Below, piece by piece: positions 5,977 to 8,513 of a stretch of DNA of 8,513 nucleotides. Both the position numbers and the translations under genes were made by a program. The notes below the pieces were generated by a model that was not told the origin of the DNA, made no database searches, and saw only the letters and a program-made list of their open reading frames with translations. The DNA comes from Lysobacterales bacterium (GTDB lineage: Bacteria > Pseudomonadota > Gammaproteobacteria > Xanthomonadales > SZUA-36): positions 1 to 8,513 of the forward strand of contig SHZL01000109.1 of NCBI GenBank assembly GCA_009692275.1, read 5' to 3'. Within the stretch, counting starts at the first letter, position 1. Every line of letters begins with the position of its first letter.

Positions 5977-7155
5977 ATGAAAATTACGGGCTACCGCTAC
6001 GAAACCTACATGATGAAGCTGGACCGGCCGATTGCCGACTGCAATCTTCCGGAAGGCGTGGAATTGCTGCCCGGTTCGATCCTGTATATCGAGACGGATG
6101 AAAATGTTACCGGCCTGTCACTGGGTTTTGGCGGTAGCGGCATCGAAAGCCTGTTTCCTCTCATCGAGGGTGAGGACCCGCGGGAAGTTACGCGGCTGTG
6201 GATGAAAATCGTCGACCATATCCACAAAGGAGGTAACGAAGGCGCTGCCAACTACACCCTGGCCGCCATTGATATCGCCTTATGGGATTTGAAAGCCAAG
6301 ATCGCCGGGCAGCCGTTGTGGCGACTGCTGGGCGCGGCGCACGGACGGGTCAAGGCCTACGCCAGCGGCCTGGATTACTGCCTGTCCGACGAAGACCTGT
6401 TCGCATTCTATCGCCGCATGGCTGATGTCGGCGTGGACGCAGGCAAGCTCAAGGTAGGCCTGGACCTGAAAGCCGATATGCGCCGCATTGGCATCATGCA
6501 GGAAGCCTTGAGCACGGCTTCGAATAATCCGCTGCTGACCATTGATGCCAATGAATACTGGTCACCCAAGCAAGCCGTGCGCTACGTCCGGCAAATGGAA
6601 GAAAAATTTGACCTCGCCTGGGTGGAGGAACCGGCGCGACGCTGGGACTACCAGGGCCTGAGGCTGGTGTCGCAACAGGTTTCAGCCGCTGTCGCCACCG
6701 GCGAAAACGTCAACAGCGTGGCGGATTTCTATGCGCTCATTGCCAACCAGGCGGTTGATGTACTGAATGTTGCTGCCGGCCACTCCGGTGTTACCGGTTG
6801 CCGCCAGGTTGCTAATCTTGCCCAGGCTTACGCCTTGCCGGTTTCAATGATGAATTGCCAGGCCAATTTCATGGCCCATGTTGCCGCTGCCCTGCCCAAC
6901 CACATTGGCATGGAGGTGGTAGATCCCGGCCGCGAACAGTGCCTGAAATTCGACAATCACATCGAAGACGGTTACATCGTGCTGGGCAACGAACCCGGGT
7001 TTGGGATTACGGTTGATGAGCCTGCGTTGGCTGCCCTGCAGGCCAATCCGCCAAAGGGCCGGGGGACGTTCCCTTTGTCACGCCGCGACGGCGCGGGCCG
7101 CTATATCGTCCCGCTGCGGCCCGGCGAGGTGCCCTGGTCACACGATTCTGACTAG
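5977..7155 (+). CDS. Enolase-superfamily (mandelate racemase/MLE-like) sugar-acid dehydratase, epimerase or cycloisomerase
   Basis: A 392-residue MR/MLE protein, expected to abstract the alpha proton of a carboxylate substrate with a Mg2+-stabilised enolate. The capping domain spans about 1-125, with TLAAIDIALWDLKAKIAGQPLW at 94-115. The barrel carries KLK (Lys157, Lys159), metal ligands Asp190 (TIDANEYW), Glu217 (WVEEP) and Glu243 (ATGEN). The canonical His-Asp dyad is not obvious: where mandelate racemase-type proteins have Asp the strand reads DVLNVAAGHSG, and the dyad His position reads MMN (Asn293). His269 in AAGHSGVTG is the best candidate for the second acid/base. A tail of about 40 residues (353-392) extends past the usual end. 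The gene is last in the operon, 7 nt after its degenerate paralogue, with a weak ribosome site that suggests coupled translation. Beside an aldose dehydrogenase an aldonate substrate is likely, but the exact reaction is unassigned. Confidence 0.88.
   Translation: MKITGYRYETYMMKLDRPIADCNLPEGVELLPGSILYIETDENVTGLSLGFGGSGIESLFPLIEGEDPREVTRLWMKIVDHIHKGGNEGAANYTLAAIDIALWDLKAKIAGQPLWRLLGAAHGRVKAYASGLDYCLSDEDLFAFYRRMADVGVDAGKLKVGLDLKADMRRIGIMQEALSTASNNPLLTIDANEYWSPKQAVRYVRQMEEKFDLAWVEEPARRWDYQGLRLVSQQVSAAVATGENVNSVADFYALIANQAVDVLNVAAGHSGVTGCRQVANLAQAYALPVSMMNCQANFMAHVAAALPNHIGMEVVDPGREQCLKFDNHIEDGYIVLGNEPGFGITVDEPALAALQANPPKGRGTFPLSRRDGAGRYIVPLRPGEVPWSHDSD
7152..7155. other. CTAG shared by two convergent stop codons
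   Basis: The palindrome CTAG supplies TAG at 7153-7155 for the plus-strand enolase gene and TAG (7154-7152 read on the minus strand) for hipA. There is no intergenic DNA, so no room for an ordinary terminator between the two transcripts. Confidence 0.9.
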
Positions 7156-8393
7156 CTGCGCTTGAATCGCGAGATCACACTCTCGCAGCGTTTGGCGATC
7201 AGGTCTGCAACTTTATCCACGACCTCACCTGAGGCTTTAATTCTTGTCGCAGCGTCGAGAACCGCATGTGCGAATTCCGGAATACGGCGTTTGACAAGCG
7301 CTGGTGCGAGGCCTGTATCCTTTGCGAATTTTTCGAATTCTCCCGGGAAGACCAGCTCAGGATTTGCCTCCCCACCAATCTTCATTGCAAGCTTATTCAC
7401 GATTTCGGGATAGAACACGGTGCAAACGAGATCATAAAGCGGGGCGAGGCGCCGACTGCCGTCGGGTAAATAGAGGAACGAGAAGTTCTTCGCGTGTGCG
7501 TCATTGTTGCCGATGAGCAGGTTGAAAGTCACTGCCTCAAGAAGCACCATAAGGTCCTTCACCGCATTACTGGAGGTGACTCGTAGCAACGCAAAACACT
7601 CTTTCAGTCCAGGCCCACCTTCATCCTGATACTTGTTGTCCGACGCGATGCCGAGCGCCTGACAGAAATCCTCCTGGTGCAGGCGTTGTATATTTCCATT
7701 TCCGCCTACTACTCGGTCGTAGCGCTCGCTGAGGAGGTATTCAATATCCCCAACTTGGTGCATTGTGGTTTTTGCCGCGGGGATGCCGACAGCATCAGCC
7801 AGAGCCATGCAATAAGCTTCGTTCCCGACCAAGCCTTTCCAAATGGCACTGGCAGGTTTGAGGACATGCGTGCTCGGTGCGTAATTTAGCGGCAGGAATA
7901 TTTTCCCCGCATGGTCGACACATACTGCAATCTTGTCCTGCGCACCGGCGAGTGAGAGACGCACACCTTTTTCACCGGCAAGAAGTGGGCGTTTGGGCAG
8001 TGTGCGCAGGATGTCCGTGAGTTCTTCGTCAGAGATTTCGCGATAGTCGTCAGCAGGTTCCGGTAACGAAGCTCCATCGGGCACAAACGTGATCGCGCCA
8101 GCACACTCGCCGCCTATCTGCTCAAGCATCGCAAAATCGTTCTTTTCACTGATCTGCAGAATTCGGGCGATGACTTTGCGGTTACCTGCTTCAGGTAAAA
8201 TTCCGCCAAAAAATCCCCGACATTCTCTCTGAGTGAATTGCTCTTTTCGCAGTGGCAGGGAGATTGAAAGCGGGACAGCCTCGGGATGTGTTAGCCAAGT
8301 GTGAACATAGCCGAACACCATTTGCCCGTCGTCATCCTGAATGAGGTGGCCGGCAAGATCGCGGTTCAGGTAGACGTCAAGAGTCCGAGACAT
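7152..8393 (-). CDS. hipA: HipA-family serine/threonine kinase toxin
   Basis: A complete 413-residue HipA kinase, the toxin of a type II toxin-antitoxin pair. In E. coli HipA phosphorylates glutamyl-tRNA synthetase and causes persistence; the target here is unknown. The N-subdomain covers about 1-100 (VYLN, LPLRKEQ, FFGGILPE). The kinase core has LSLAGAQDK with Ser147 at the E. coli Ser150 autophosphorylation position, ATP-binding Lys179 in HVLKP, ERYDR (223-227), RLHQEDFCQALG (237-248), catalytic Asp298 in IGNNDAHAKNF and metal-binding Asp321 in LAPLYDLV. All key residues are present, so it should be active. The ATG at 8393 overlaps the end of hipB by 17 nt, with GGGAG about 12 nt upstream, so translation is probably coupled to the antitoxin. 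The base composition appears less GC-rich than the sugar operon, which suggests separate acquisition. Confidence 0.94.
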   Translation of the reverse strand: MSRTLDVYLNRDLAGHLIQDDDGQMVFGYVHTWLTHPEAVPLSISLPLRKEQFTQRECRGFFGGILPEAGNRKVIARILQISEKNDFAMLEQIGGECAGAITFVPDGASLPEPADDYREISDEELTDILRTLPKRPLLAGEKGVRLSLAGAQDKIAVCVDHAGKIFLPLNYAPSTHVLKPASAIWKGLVGNEAYCMALADAVGIPAAKTTMHQVGDIEYLLSERYDRVVGGNGNIQRLHQEDFCQALGIASDNKYQDEGGPGLKECFALLRVTSSNAVKDLMVLLEAVTFNLLIGNNDAHAKNFSFLYLPDGSRRLAPLYDLVCTVFYPEIVNKLAMKIGGEANPELVFPGEFEKFAKDTGLAPALVKRRIPEFAHAVLDAATRIKASGEVVDKVADLIAKRCESVISRFKRS

Positions 8394-8513
8394 GGCTTAT
8401 GCCGTCTCCCTGGCAGGCGACTTGACCAGGCAACTTCACCAAGCGACTGGAGAGAGCAAGTTCAATACCGAGGGTTTGAAGGACATTGAGGACCTTGCCA
8501 ATTTGACAGGTCG
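8377..8513 (-). CDS. hipB: HipB-like antitoxin, C-terminal end (runs off right edge)
   Basis: The last 44 codons of a minus-strand frame that overlaps the start of hipA by 17 nt and stops at TGA (8379-8377). The segment IGKVLNVLQTLGIELALSSR matches the end of HipB-type antitoxins, where a helix-turn-helix domain is followed by a GTVLxVLxALGLxL-like strand. The helix-turn-helix itself lies outside the window. A further 21 residues follow the usual end, partly within the hipA overlap. HipB would bind HipA and repress the operon promoter, which is also outside the window. Confidence 0.8.
   Translation of the reverse strand, partial: TCQIGKVLNVLQTLGIELALSSRLVKLPGQVACQGDGISHVSDS

Overview
The window reads as a chromosomal stretch of a Gram-negative bacterium, most likely a gammaproteobacterium. 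The evidence is a TonB-dependent outer-membrane receptor with a Sec signal peptide, dense GC-rich coding, tightly packed operons and a FCD-type GntR regulator. I cannot name the species from sequence alone.

Layout. On the minus strand, reading leftward, a complete TonB-dependent receptor (452-2665) is followed 22 nt later by the N-terminal 143 codons of a UMF1/Atg22-type major facilitator transporter that runs off the left edge. A regulatory gap of about 450 bp (2666-3112) separates this pair from a divergent plus-strand operon: GntR/FCD repressor (3113-3856), aldo/keto reductase of the D-threo-aldose 1-dehydrogenase / L-fucose dehydrogenase group (3840-4880), and two tandem enolase-superfamily proteins (4905-5969 and 5977-7155). 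The gap holds repeated operator-like sequences (TGACATGTTAG twice, a split AATCATCAA/CAGCAAA repeat, and a dyad over a likely sigma-70 promoter).

How they fit together. The simplest reading is one regulon for import and oxidation of a sugar or sugar acid. The receptor brings it across the outer membrane and the MFS protein across the inner membrane. The AKR would oxidise the aldose at C1 to a lactone/acid, and an enolase-superfamily enzyme would then dehydrate, epimerise or cycloisomerise the acid. The GntR protein would sense an intermediate. The substrate cannot be read from the sequence. No lactonase, aldolase, kinase or glycoside hydrolase lies inside the window.

The most notable feature is the enolase pair. 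The second protein keeps all three metal ligands and the KxK motif but lacks the canonical His-Asp dyad. The first protein has lost the second Lys and two of three metal ligands, so it looks like a pseudoenzyme encoded directly beside its intact paralogue.

At the right end lies a convergent hipBA toxin-antitoxin operon on the minus strand: intact HipA kinase at 7152-8393 and the C-terminal end of HipB at 8377-8513. It abuts the sugar operon so closely that the two stop codons share one CTAG tetranucleotide.
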